A stretch of 64,000 bases of DNA, taken from NCBI GenBank assembly GCA_014529385.2, contig CM043953.1, forward strand, positions 108,010,549 to 108,074,548, written 5' to 3'. Both the position numbers and the translations under genes were made by a program. Of the stretch, positions 12,999 to 23,622 are shown in pieces. This stretch comes from Adiantum capillus-veneris. Its lineage: Eukaryota > Streptophyta > Polypodiopsida > Polypodiales > Pteridaceae. The notes under the pieces were generated by a model that searched no databases, had not been told where the DNA came from, and saw only the letters and a list, made by a program, of their open reading frames with translations. Each line of letters begins with the position of its first letter. Positions within the stretch are counted from its first letter, which is position 1.

Positions 12999-13007
12999 AG
13001 GGGGGGA
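12996..13007 (+). other. Polypurine tract
   Basis: AAAAGGGGGGGA directly precedes the 3' LTR start TGTTAACTGA. This is the normal site for plus-strand priming in LTR retrotransposons. Confidence 0.75.
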
Positions 13008-13726
13008 TGTTAACTGAGGTGACGTCAATTAACAAAAGCTTCTAAAGGCCGGAGCCTTATGGATACACATCAAAGATCAACATGAAGAAGCAATAAAGAT
13101 TGGAGTTACATATTTTTCACATTTTTCCAAAATGGTCATGTATTGTAAATTCCCGATTTATTTCAAGCCATTGTAATATTTTTAATGTGTTACGGGCTCA
13201 ATGGGAGTTCCAAGCTGTAAAGAACAGGTCAGTTAGTGTGCCTAGGTTGTAGATTCAGTAAGTGGTGAATCCCTAAAGGCTTTGGGTGTCCGGACATTGC
13301 ATATTTTACCCTAGGTATATAAGGCAGTGTGTAAAAGAAATGAGGGTTCTCAAGCTCATTTGTTGAGACCACTCTTTGTTGAGAGCTCATGAGGTGTGTG
13401 GCTATGGAGTCCTTGAGATTCTCCTTGCTCATGTGACTTGATTAACACTAATCAATGCTTAATTCCTTTTCACTATGCCTCTCTCATACTTCTTGTGATT
13501 TCTAATGATGCTTTGATTAGCTAGATCGTAACTAATTAGTGGTTGATCCCTCTCTAATCTTGTGTTATTACCCTCTTTTGCTTGTGTATGCATGTAGGTT
13601 TGATTGGAGTGTGGTGCTCAATAGATCTATGTGTGTGTGTGCTTGTGATTAGTGTGTTGCATGATAAGATTAGTGATGTGTGCATCTTGCAATTGTTAGT
13701 GTGTGTGATTGGGTTGATTTGAGGTG
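13008..13726 (+). repeat. Truncated 3' LTR (719 of 926 bp)
   Basis: It matches 3347-4063 throughout, including the TATA box at 13316. Homology stops after TTGATTTGAGGTG at 13726. The 5' LTR continues for about 207 bp more, while here gypsy gag sequence begins. The junction is either a recombination breakpoint or a deletion joining two elements. Confidence 0.85.
13316..13324 (+). promoter_or_regulatory. LTR TATA box (3' LTR copy)
   Basis: TATATAAGG is the counterpart of the box at 3655. It points toward the adjoining gypsy gag-pol, so a read-through transcript from this LTR could cover the 5'-truncated gypsy element. Confidence 0.45.
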
Positions 13727-16700
13727 TGGTAGGTGTGGTCACCAAACTAAGGATTGTTTAATGATCAAACGTATGATGGCAAATAGACCACCTGTAGCCT
13801 GGACGGATGCACCTCGAGCTCCTATATTGATGCCTGCTCCACATGTTGAGCAACTACCGCAACACATGGTCCCTAGATCTCAAAATGTTGTACAAGCTAC
13901 ACCGCTACCACCTCCTGTGCTAGGACCGCAGCCCCCGCATCCAAGAGTCGCCCCTATGAACCAAGTGGGTTGCGAGCCATCTAATGCTTATGCAGATGGC
14001 TGTGAGGAGGAAATAGCCACTAGTATTGCCTACGAACTTGATACATTGGAGGAGTGTCCTATATACTACATGGAAGATTGTTGGGGGCAAGTCAAGCCGG
14101 TTTATCAAGCTACTGCTCTCGCATCCAGAGGTCAAAATATCAACACCCAAGCTAGGAGGCCACCTCTTCAATGCTACGAGTGTGGTGGACCACATCGGGC
14201 AGCGGAGTGCCCTATTAGGCTGCAAAATAATGCTGCACAGATGCAAATGAATCAAGGGAGCACTTCTGCAATGCCAATACTCACATGTAATCGTTGTGGC
14301 ATAGATCACTTGATTTCCCAATGCCCCTATAACCCAAATGCGCCTAAAATCACACCCCTAAATTTGGTCGAAATTGCTAGTGTGACATCGCCAATACCAC
14401 CCGTCGCACCCGCTTATGCGATTACACGGTCCATGCTTCAAGGGCCAGGCCATATCCTCGAAGAGAGAGATACCGCGTCAGTTATCCAAGCAAAGAAAAA
14501 GAAGACACGAAGGAAGAGGTCGCAGAATACGAGAAATTCAAAGCCAAGTTCCAAAACAAACATAGGAACAGGAGATGACCCCGTGTATATGAATGACCTC
14601 GAGGATGATTCAGATTCAATCGAGACAATGGAGACTAGAACCAATACCACAAAGGGAAAGACCGACAAAGAAAACCGTAACATGGAACCAAATGAAAACC
14701 GAATAAGAGAAAACCATAAAGAGCCTCTGAAAACACCACAAGTGTTTCCAAATCCAATCCAAGACCCCCAAGATAAACTGCAGGGGCAAAAAGGGAAGAA
14801 TCGTAAAAAGAAGATTGGGACGTACCCAAACCCAGTAGACGAGATTGAGCAGGTGAAACATCTAAGAGGTTTAGTGGAGGAGACTCAAGGGGAACTAGAA
14901 CCAGAACCCATGCATGTCAAAATTCATGACACAGTGTTTCCCACGCAAGTTCATCCACCCCACATGAACCATAGACCGTTAGCCATATCTAGTATCATCC
15001 AAGAAGGGAGTGAGGACGGGACATCAGAAAGTGAGCATACACCTTTCTTGTTGGAAAGGATGTTTAACGAAGGAATACCCGATCCCATTGAGGAATATGA
15101 GATTCCATCCTCACCAGTTCCTAGTCAAGGACCTACACCCTGCAAAATGCCAATGAATGTTGCCAAACTAGTGGACTTCATGTCTTCTGAGGTCCGAACC
15201 ACGATCATAGCAAAGCTGTATGAAGATCCTGAGTTATTCCTTGCACTTCGAGCATTCCTTAACGGAGAGCTACGAACGGGATTACCGCAGTTTGCGCAAC
15301 CAAATAGGCCTGACTCGATTATGATTGATGAGGAAAATCATGTGCAATCACTTGACTTAGATGGACACGAGTCTGTGATCGAGGTACCCATTAACGAATT
15401 AGGGCAGTATTTTGAAGGCGACGAGTCTAATGCGACCCTACCCATCACTACCAAGGGATTAACTATAAAGGGAATTCTTGATGGTGGTGCGGGAGTTAGC
15501 ATCGTTACAAAAGATTGTTGGGAATCCATGGGAAAACCCCGCCTCAGTGTTACTAACATTGTGGTAAAGATGGCAAATGGTACCATAGCCAAACCTATGG
15601 GGATGCTCAAGGATCTTAAGATCAAAGTTCTAGGACACAAGGTACGACATACATTCATTGTAATGGATTTCTCTAAACACCTTATGTCATATGAAATGAT
15701 TTTAGGACGACCATTCATGAGGGAAGCACAAATGGTTCACGATTGGTCTAAAAATCATGTCTATTTGCAATTCCAAGACTCTGTCCTTAGAGTGGATTTG
15801 GTGACTGGTAAGGTACACCCCTTAGGGAGTAAAACCATTATTGATCATCGCTCTGACACCACAGTTCACTCGGCCCCACTACAATATTGTTACACTTGTA
15901 AGAAGGATACAGACATTGGCCAAGATTCTCCTTACATGGATGTGTTATCGAGTATGACGGAATCAGACAACGTAGACTGGGTACACCTAGCTGCAACCAT
16001 AGATACCTGGGGAAATAGAGGAACCACTTGGGTCACACCAGAGGGGGAAGAGGTACCACAAATTGCACCTCTGAACATGATAAGTGCCATACATGCATCT
16101 TCTAAGGGCAAGGCAATTGTGGACCAATCTGACAGTGACACCGATAGCTCAATAGAAGACTTTAACCAACACGACTCAGACACTGACTTCCAGAGTGAAA
16201 CGGATTCGGAATCTCATGAATTAAAGAGTGGAGCAAGTTCAGAGTCAAAACATTCGGAAGGACCGAGCACATCAACCCATGATAGCTCCTTCGAGAGTGA
16301 AGAGGACACCAACGAGGACTCCTTTAGTGAGCCAGATCTAAATGCAAATCAAAAGCAGGTCTCAAATAAGAAAAAGAAAAACCTTAAGAGGCGTCGATAT
16401 CGAGCCAATGTACGTGCTAGGATAAAAAAGAAGAGATCCTCAGCAGAATGGCTCAGTTATGTAGGAGCATGTGATGCTCATCGAAAATTGGTAGACAATT
16501 GGGGTGAATATCTCCAAAATGTTATGTGGTGTAGACCACGACCCCATGACATAGCCCAATTAGAGATCATAGACAAGCCAAAGTTGAGCCGCACTGCAAG
16601 GAGGCGTCAAAACCAAGAGTTAGCTCGACAACACAAGAAAGCAGAAATGGAAGCACAAACCAAAGCACAACTAGAATCCACAGACTTGCATCCTGCACCA

Positions 16701-17414
16701 GAACATTTCAAATCTTACACCACAGGGGAAGCAAAGGTTGTGTACACAAAAGCCCAAAGAATACCTATCGATGGGAATAATGGAATCTATGATGGTCCGG
16801 CAATAGTTAAAGAAATAGAATTAGCCGACCCCGGTGAAGAATCAAAACCTGTTTTTATTGCCCAAGACCTCACAGAAGTTGAAGAGGCGGTCCTCAAAGA
16901 GCTTCTCAAGGAATTCAAGGACATATTCGCTTGGACATACCATGATATGAAAGGTGTTCCACCTTCTGTGGTCCAACATACAATCCCTATGATTAGCACT
17001 GCGAAGCCCGTACAACAAAGACCCTACCCGATGAATCCTAAGTACGCAAAGATCATTCAAGAAGAACTAGAAAAGCTTATCAAATGTGGGTTCATATATC
17101 CTATTGAACACTCTGAATGGGTGTCTCCAATAGTTATCGTGCCAAAAAAGAATGGGAAACTCAGGGTGTGCGTGGACCTCAAAAAAGTTAATGCAGCTAC
17201 TAGAAGAGACCATTACCCCCTACCATATTCCGAACATGTACTCGAAAGAGTTGCAGGCAAGGAAGCTTATAGCTTTCTAGATGGGTACTCAGGCTACAAC
17301 CAAATCACGATAGCGCTAGAGGACCAAGCTAAAACTGCCTTCATCACAAAATTTGGCATGTTTGCATTTCGTGTGATGGCTTTTGGCTTAACAAATGCCC
17401 CTGCTACATTCCAA
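13727..17414 (+). pseudogene. Ty3/gypsy gag, protease and N-terminal reverse transcriptase
   Basis: One frame is open from 13680 to 17414, but its first 16 codons are read from the LTR of the neighbouring element, so the native start is missing. Cys/His knuckles occur at about 13725-13757 (partial), 14172-14210 (CYECGGPHRAAEC) and 14286-14324 (CNRCGIDHLISQC). A long charged, Ser/Asp/Glu-rich linker follows. Protease: LDGGAG at 15477-15494, where DGGA replaces the usual D[ST]GA, with MILGRPFM as the flap-side end at about 15699. RT begins near 16880 and carries SPIVIVPKKNGKLRVCVD and FGLTNAPATFQ. The frame ends with TGA at 17415 inside the conserved FQR word, where an Arg CGA codon is expected. 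The large linker between gag and protease is longer than in many gypsy elements. Confidence 0.88.
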
Positions 17415-17417
17415 TGA

Positions 17418-17914
17418 TTAATAAACACTGCTTTTAAAGAATATTTGAGAGAGTTTTGTGAAGCTTTCTTAGACGACCTTTGTGTTTACTCTTCTTGGAA
17501 AGAACATCTATCATGTTTGCGGAAGGTGTTTGAAAAGTGTAGGTTATATCGTATCTCATTGAACCCGTTCAAATGCCAATTTTGGGTCAAGCATGGAGTT
17601 ATTTTAGGGCATATAGTATCCAAGAATGGTATCTCAACCGATGAGAGCAAAATTAAAGTGATTCTAGAGTTACCACCACCAACCAATTACAAGGGAGTTC
17701 AAAGGTTCATGGGACATGTGGGTTATTATCGATGGTTTATTTTATTTTTCGCTAAGATAGCACGTCCTTTATACAAGCTTCTCATTGAATTTAAATGGAC
17801 TGAAGAGTGTGACCAGGCCTATGAACAATTGAAGAAAACACTAGCAAGAGCTCCGATTTTAAGGACACCTAACTGGGATGTCATTTTCCATGTGCATATT
17901 GATGCATCAAACTT
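17418..17914 (+). pseudogene. Ty3/gypsy reverse transcriptase C-terminus and start of RNase H
   Basis: This continues in the same frame after the 17415 stop. AFLDDLCVYS supplies the RT catalytic FLDD, then HGVILGHIVS and the thumb segment with FMGHVGYYRWF follow. RNase H opens with HIDASNLG, where Asp is the first catalytic residue. The homologous reading then moves to another frame at about 17912-17918. The apparent continuation in this frame ends at a stop at 17982. Confidence 0.85.
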
Positions 17915-20900
17915 GGGTGTGTTCTCACTCAACCAGGAGAACATAAATTGGACTATCCCATTAGCTTTGCAAGCCGTCAATTGAACGATGTTGAAAGGAA
18001 CTACACCACTACAGAGCGAGAAGGTTTGGCAATGGTTTATGCAGTAAAGAAATTTCGCTACTACCTTCTGGCAAACAAGTTTGTATTTTATGTGGATCAT
18101 CAAGCGTTGCTGTATCTGGTAAACAAGCCATGCTCCGCAGGAAGAATCACACGATGGTTGTTAATTCTTCTGGAGTTTGATTTCACGATTGTAGTGAGAC
18201 CCGGTAAAAGGCACGTCATGGCTGATCATTTGTCTCACATACCCAATGGTGAAGCCCCTACAGGAGTTGATGATGAATTACCCGATACTTCCCTATTCAT
18301 AGTTGAGACTATGCCTGAATGGAGTGAGAACATTGTTAACTTTTTAGTTAATGGTTTTCCACCCAAGGAACTTCGTAAGGATATCGCTCGAAGGCTAGTA
18401 AAAGAATGTGAACCCTATTGTTTGATTGCCGGAACTCTGTATAGATTAGGCAAGGACGATATTCTTAGGCGTTGTGCCCACGAGGATGAATATTTGTATA
18501 TCTTGCAAGAAGCACATATGGGCATAGCAGGAGGAAATTTTTCAGGAGACCTGACTGCTAGAAAGGTGCTGCAATCAGGCTATTGGTGGCCAACTTTATT
18601 TAAGGATGCATCACTTTTTACAAAAGGGTGTGATGAGTGCCAACGTTACAAGACTGCACAGCGCAAAGACAGAATGCCCTTACATCCTATTAAAGTAACC
18701 CAACCATTTGAAAAATGGGGCTTAGACTTTGTAGGTCCAATTAGTCCCGCAGCTCGCAACACTCAATCTCGATATATTCTAGTTGCTACGGACTATGTAA
18801 CAAAGTGGGCTGAAGCTAAGGCTTCACAAAAAGCTGACGCGAGGACAACAGCTAAGTTTCTTTTTGAGAACATTATCACAAGATTTGGTTGCCCTTTTGA
18901 AATTGTTAGTGATAATGGTACCCATTTTATAAATGAGGTAATAAGAGAGCTTACCACGACCTTTATGATATCCCACCATAAGTCTACACCTTATTACCCG
19001 CAAGCTAATGGACAAGCCGAGAGCACCAACAAGACTCTAATACCTATTTTAACCAAGACGGTAGAAGCTCATCGCACTGATTGGGATTTGAAGTTGACAT
19101 CTGCTCTATGGGCTTATCGTACTTCTTATAAAGTGGCTATTAATTGTACGCCATTCAAAATGGTATACGTCCAAGAAGCGGTTATGCCTTGGGAGTTTGT
19201 CATTCCCAGTCTTAGGGTAGCTTCGCAAGAAGGATGGAATGGTAACCCCTTAACCGAGCGTTTGTATATCTTAGAAAAACTAGACGAAGAGAGACAGTTG
19301 GCTGTGCAAAATGCTCTTGTGGAAAAGGATAGGAGAAAGAAGTGGTTTGATCGCCATGTGAAGGACAAGGACATCAAAGTTGGTGATAAAGTCCTTATGT
19401 ATGGAGTACGTAAAGAGAAGAAAAAGTTGAAATATGCTGGTAAAGGACCATACAGAGTATGTGAAATTACCCCACAAGGTACCCTTCGTGTGGAAACTCT
19501 TGATGGAGTTGAAACCATTGGATTCCTCAATGGGAGTAAATTCAAAAGATATTATGATCCTTTAAGCCAAGAAGAACTACGGGCCATTCATCAAAAGAAG
19601 GCCGCCAAAGCACAAACCGAGTTAAACAAGATACAAGCTCAAGCTGAGGCTAAGGAGCGACAACAACGTATAAGACAAAAACGAGAGGCTAACCTTGGAG
19701 TCACAAATGCATTCCACGTGGAAATCGAAGAGGATGGGTTGGACTCTGACACACCTCTACGATACCCTATTGAGTTAAATAGTGCCTATGGAAAAGTGCT
19801 ATATAACGCCTTATTGGACACGGGTGCTAAATATAATCTGCTATCCTATGGGGTGTGGTGTCAGTTAGGGAAGCCACCTCTATCTGAGAGTATTATCCAA
19901 GTCAAGGGTGTCAACAAGAAAAAAACTACGATTTTTGGAATCTGGCACACTTCTGTCAGTTATGACAATGGAATTGTAGCTCAAGACTTTTTGGTCATGC
20001 CTACTGGAACTATAGAGGGTAATATAAACCTAGGCCGCACGTGGATGATAGCCACCAAATGCACTATTGATTGGGGGACTGGGGGTGTTACAACGCAAAA
20101 ACCAACTCTTAGCCCTACCACTCAAGCCATAGTCCCTGAGATATTGCCTAAGGAAATAAAACCCAAGACATTGCATGTCCAGGAGGCTGAACCATACGTC
20201 CCCATAGCCCAACTCTCTAGAGCTTCAATTGATGTAGTTGAAAGAAAGCTTGAGACACACAAGAACCATCCTAATATAACAGAGAAAACATACAAGTGGG
20301 TCCCTAAAGCCTCTGTAGTGAGCATGGTTGATGCAAAAAAACGGAAACCTCGTAAGAACCGTCCCACTCACTCCAAGAAATGTAAAGAAACGTTGCGTTG
20401 GATTCCTAAACGACTATTGGAAGCCCAAGGATACTATGAAGGAAATGATCAAATCTGGGTGCCCAAACGTAAAGTGTACTCTTACCTGTCACCTGGCCCA
20501 TGTAAACCCAATCCTGTGGCTCCAAAACAAATTGAAAATCGCGGAAAGGAAAAAATCATGGAATGTTACACACCCGATCTAGAGCTAGTTTGGGTACCAA
20601 AGAAAGAACGATTTGTTCCACGTAGCTCAGGAACAGGGAAATCAAATGAAGCTTCTTGCTCTTCATGTAGTTCTTATACGCAAATAGAAGCTTCGACACA
20701 ACCTCCACCTACCACTGTACATATCTATACAAGCACGAAAGAGTTTGCACCTCCCGGGGTAAGTTCACCACCTACAACAACGTTGCAAATAAAATCATGG
20801 GAGAGTACCTTACCACCCTTGCAACTAGATGAAACGCATAGGGCGGTCGAAAACTATTGGTTAAAACCTTCACCCATAACAACTTGGAACAATTGGTTTC

Positions 20901-20932
20901 AAAAGGTGACGACCTCATTCCAAAAGGTATGA
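17915..20932 (+). pseudogene. Ty3/gypsy RNase H, integrase and C-terminal extension
   Basis: Reading resumes as GCVLTQPGEHKLDYPISF and stays open to a stop at 20930-20932. RNase H residues: E in TEREGLAM, D in YVDHQALL and D in ADHLSH. The integrase zinc domain at about 18508-18650 reads GGNFSGD where GGHFSGD is usual, so one zinc-binding His is Asn; the CDEC pair is kept. The catalytic triad is seen as LDFVGP (about 18725), SDNGTHF (about 18910) and GQAEST (about 19010). GKGPYRV at about 19441 is the GPY word. After a Glu/Lys/Gln-rich coiled-coil-like stretch (19560-19700) the ORF continues for about 400 codons into a second protease-like domain and W-P-K repeats. The ORF is intact here but lies downstream of the two breaks. 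Confidence 0.88.
19700..20932 (+). other. Post-integrase module: second retropepsin-like domain plus four W-[VI]-P-K repeats
   Basis: LLDTGAKYNLLS at 19811-19846 has a complete DTGA catalytic word (Asp codon at 19817). It is preceded by ELNSAYGKVLYN and followed about 70 residues later by EGNINLGRTWM, in the place of the usual ILG-x-x-W/F-[LM] end. This is the shape of a single-chain retropepsin, separate from the gag-pol protease at 15480. Downstream, KWVPK, RWIPK, IWVPK and VWVPK have their Trp codons at 20297, 20399, 20456 and 20590. Then comes a Ser/Thr/Pro-rich tail. The decayed element upstream (10429-11580) has counterparts of both parts. Single WVPK words are known from some Ty1/copia polyproteins. 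Function here is unknown. Confidence 0.75.
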
Positions 20933-20939
20933 TCTACCC

Positions 20940-20953
20940 AAGGAAGGGGGGAG
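20940..20953 (+). other. Polypurine tract of the gypsy element
   Basis: AAGGAAGGGGGGAG begins 7 bp after the pol stop codon and is followed by TGTTTGCTAACATC, a good LTR start. Confidence 0.7.
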
Positions 20954-21200
20954 TGTTTGCTAACATCAATCATTCACTCGCTCCCCTCTCAACATTCCTC
21001 CCTAACCTCTCAATTCCAATCTTAGGGAATGTATATATATAGCCTTATACTCACAAAAAACAAAAATAGTAAAGAGCAAGAGCGACTAGCAACGAGAGAG
21101 CACCCTATCAGATCTTACATATAAGTCCAAATTCACCGTGTCAATTCAAGCAACACACAAAAACAACTCTTATGTTTTAAAGGCCTAACCAAATCTATCT
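20954..21200 (+). repeat. Putative start of the gypsy 3' LTR
   Basis: It begins TGTTTGCTAACATC directly after the polypurine tract and has a TATATATATAG box at 21032. The LTR end is not determined because no second copy exists in the window. The LTR could stop before the 140-aa ORF or could include it. Confidence 0.5.
21032..21042 (+). promoter_or_regulatory. TATA box in the putative LTR
   Basis: TATATATATAG lies 78 bp into the putative LTR and about 170 bp upstream of the ATG of the 140-aa ORF, so it could drive that ORF. Confidence 0.45.
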
Positions 21201-21212
21201 GTCTTGTCAGAA

Positions 21213-21635
21213 ATGGCTACTTCACCAGAGGCATGCACTTCTATTTTTGATGAAAGGTACCCTTTGTCTTTTCCTCAAGTGTTCTACGTATGCTACCCTA
21301 TACTTTCTTGCGAATGGGATTTGATAGAGAGCCTTGCATGTGAGAGAAATTTTGAGGAGTTAGAATGGCTGATATGTCTATGGCTAACTAGTGATCCCTA
21401 CCCAATAGCGAATGTGTCTCCAATGGCACATGCTTATTCTTTTGCACAAGATGAGTATCCACGCATCGCGAGGTTCTTGATTAGCATGCTTGCACAAGAG
21501 GATGATGAAGAGGAACTAATGGAGACCGAGGAAGACTATGGCCTCACGGACAACGATTTTATTTATCTAGATGATGAGGATAGAGGCCTAGCCTTAGGGT
21601 GGCCACCCGGTTTATATAATATCCTCTTTCCTTGA
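21213..21635 (+). CDS. 140-aa acidic ORF of unknown function next to the LTR
   Basis: The first ATG of the frame is at 21213 (AAATGGCT context, purine at -3) and the frame closes at 21633-21635. The product has a Trp/Tyr/Phe/Cys-rich first half (PLSFPQVFYVCYP, LEWLICLWL) and a very acidic second half (EDDEEELMETEEDYG). It has no signal peptide, no clear membrane helix and no known motif that I can name. It lies after a TATA box in the putative 3' LTR. If a matching 5' LTR once existed, this would have been the first ORF of the element transcript. It could equally be an unrelated small gene or chance. Confidence 0.4.
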   Translation: MATSPEACTSIFDERYPLSFPQVFYVCYPILSCEWDLIESLACERNFEELEWLICLWLTSDPYPIANVSPMAHAYSFAQDEYPRIARFLISMLAQEDDEEELMETEEDYGLTDNDFIYLDDEDRGLALGWPPGLYNILFP

Positions 21636-22857
21636 TTCTAAAAGGGGTGACAGATAGGTAGGTTAGGGGTCTAGATTGTGTTTTGAGTTTGTTTTTTAGG
21701 AGTTTTAATTTTTCACACTGACATGCCTCCTAGAGGTATAGTGCCTGTTTTTGGATGTGTTAGGTAGGACTTATATGGATCTCCATCCACATGGCTGAGG
21801 ACATCTGCTTCAACGAAATGAGCCACTCCATACCTCCAGGTGTACTACTTTCCATGATTCATGTTGGTGGATATGTGTAATTGCTAATAATGATTTTTCA
21901 TTCTTTGTTTGAGTGCAATAATTATGATTGTTATCTGCCATTATAGATGTATAAATTTGTCTTTGCTTAAGTTGATTGAACTCCAGTTTAATCTTATGGA
22001 TGAGCCTGGAGATTAGGAGACCGTGACTTTAGGTTAACTCATTTACTTGACCACTAGGCCTAGCTAATAAAATTATCCGAGTATTTGAGACCTTAGGAAT
22101 GTTTTAGGCAGAGAAAGGCTTGCTCACTTAAACAACAAAAAACACTAGTGCGAATACCAAGGAAATGGAAGCAAAAAAAAAAAAAAAAAAAAAACGTAAG
22201 TGCCACAAATGAAAAATCTTACGCTGGAAGAGAAATCCTGGCTGGAATTGGTACTTCACTCACATGTATTGTCTATGGTACTAGAGCCCTAGAGGTTCCC
22301 AGTGTGGGCGCTTTTCCTTGAGAAGCAAAAAACCCCGGACATACAAAATAAGCACACACGTCACATGATTGTGACCCAAAGTAAAAAAGTAGTAAAAAAA
22401 AATAAAATAAAATAAAATATTAAAAGACTTCCATTGAGCTTACAGTTAACATTTCAAGCTTTTGTTTGCAGTTGTGAGAGCGAGTTGGCTATCAAAGCTG
22501 AAAAGCATAATTAGGGAATCTTGCATTTAGATAATCTTCTTAGCTTAGCTAGTACTAAAGTAGTTGTTTTAACCTTAGTCATAGCTAACTAATTGATAGA
22601 CTCACCCATAAGCTCAAAACTCTTGATTAATTAATTTACTCAAAGTGCAATTTATTTGTCCTTAATGGTAGTCTAACATTTCATAAATCTTGCATTTACT
22701 CATTTCCACATGTACTTTACATTCCCCTCATGATTTATGGCAATATAATTCCGCTTGCTAAAACAGTGACTTTGCCTTGCAGATTCAAATCTAGATGCTC
22801 TACAACATGGACATACCAAGCTTCAACTCAATAGCTTCCGAGGACGGAATCTACATC
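21636..22857. other. Non-coding region with poly-A tract
   Basis: About 1.2 kb shows no coding frame. A run of about 22 A lies near 22174-22195 and AAAAT repeats lie near 22395-22420. The end (GAGGACGGAATCTACATCAGG) resembles the sequence before the polypurine tract of the 3347-13726 element. This may be the 3' untranslated part of another LTR element. Confidence 0.4.
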
Positions 22858-23168
22858 AGGAAGGGGGGCAATGTTAACCCTCGTGGCTCACGGACACCCT
22901 ATCGCCTACGACGCACCGTAACTGTATTATTTATTTAAGTAGAGTCAGGCACCGGGCTTGTCGGTCCAATAGGGAAAGGTAGAGTGATCGCCGATGAGAG
23001 ACGCACTCTAACACGAACATGCTAGGGTTAGTTGGCTAAGCATGGGCGCCCAAGTGTGAATGGGGTGAGCTCACATAAAAGCCAATTAAACCTAAAATTG
23101 AGTCATTCTCTCATTGTGCAATAGAAGCTGCTCTTGCTCCATCTCCATCTTCTCCTTCACCATCTCCT

Positions 23169-23200
<32 letters not shown>

Positions 23201-23622
23201 TGTGAGAGTGTGTGTGCGATCGAGCGTTGCGGCGGCACGACGGCGGCGAGGCGGTTGAGCACGGCGTAGTGGCGTCTCCCTCTTCTTCGTGGCGAGGAAT
23301 CCACCACAAAGGCGAGCGTAGAGCGGTGAGTGACACACCCTTTGCTCTCTTGAGCTTGCTAGTTTAGGCTTGTTGTGTGCTTGGAGCCATTTGTGGCTCG
23401 CACACGGTGTATTGGCAAGTCCCTTGCTTCGACAGTGCGGCAAGGAGCGCATAGTGCACCTCTAGACCGAGGTGTACGGGGATTGGACATGACTAGAGAA
23501 TGTGAGGTAGTTTATAGTGTGAACAAAGAGAGAGAGAGAGAGAGAGAAAGAGAGATAAAAGACAAAGAATGCCAATAGAAGATTAAATTTGTTGTCGAGG
23601 TTATAAGATTTTTACCCTCATT
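22858..23622 (+). repeat. Second polypurine tract and LTR-like sequence
   Basis: AGGAAGGGGGGCAA (22858-22871) is followed by TGTTAACCCTCGTGG, which looks like another polypurine tract and LTR start. CACATAAAAGCC near 23072 is a weak TATA candidate, followed by a short (GT/GA)n block near 23167-23200 and (GA)n at 23527-23552. The right end is unclear and runs up to the CACTA transposase gene. Confidence 0.4.

Larger units (their letters stand above)
3347..13726 (+). mobile_element. Decayed LTR retrotransposon, probably non-autonomous
   Basis: The LTR beginning TGTTAACTGA occurs at 3347 and again at 13008 in direct orientation. A primer-binding site follows the first copy (4275) and a polypurine tract precedes the second (12996). 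The internal 8.7 kb shows no reverse transcriptase, RNase H or integrase. It does show a decayed ORF with a retropepsin-like stretch and W-P-K-like repeats related to the 3' module of the gypsy element immediately downstream. The 3' LTR stops at 13726, where homology switches to that gypsy element. Loss of pol, rather than original absence, cannot be excluded. Confidence 0.8.
13727..20953 (+). mobile_element. 5'-truncated Ty3/gypsy retrotransposon body with a post-integrase module
   Basis: Domain order is gag zinc knuckles, protease, RT, RNase H, integrase, the Ty3/gypsy order. The integrase C-terminus has a GPY word and no chromodomain is visible, which suggests a non-chromovirus lineage. 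No 5' LTR or primer site of its own remains, because the body begins at the truncated LTR of the upstream element. A 14-base polypurine tract ends the body at 20953. Two lesions break pol: a stop at 17415 and a frameshift near 17912. What is unusual is about 450 codons after the integrase, described separately. Confidence 0.9.

Noticed and set aside
13680..13726. ATG-proximal part of the long gag-pol frame as the native start
   Set aside because: These codons lie within the LTR of the neighbouring element (identical to 4018-4063 apart from a few changes), so they are not original gag sequence.
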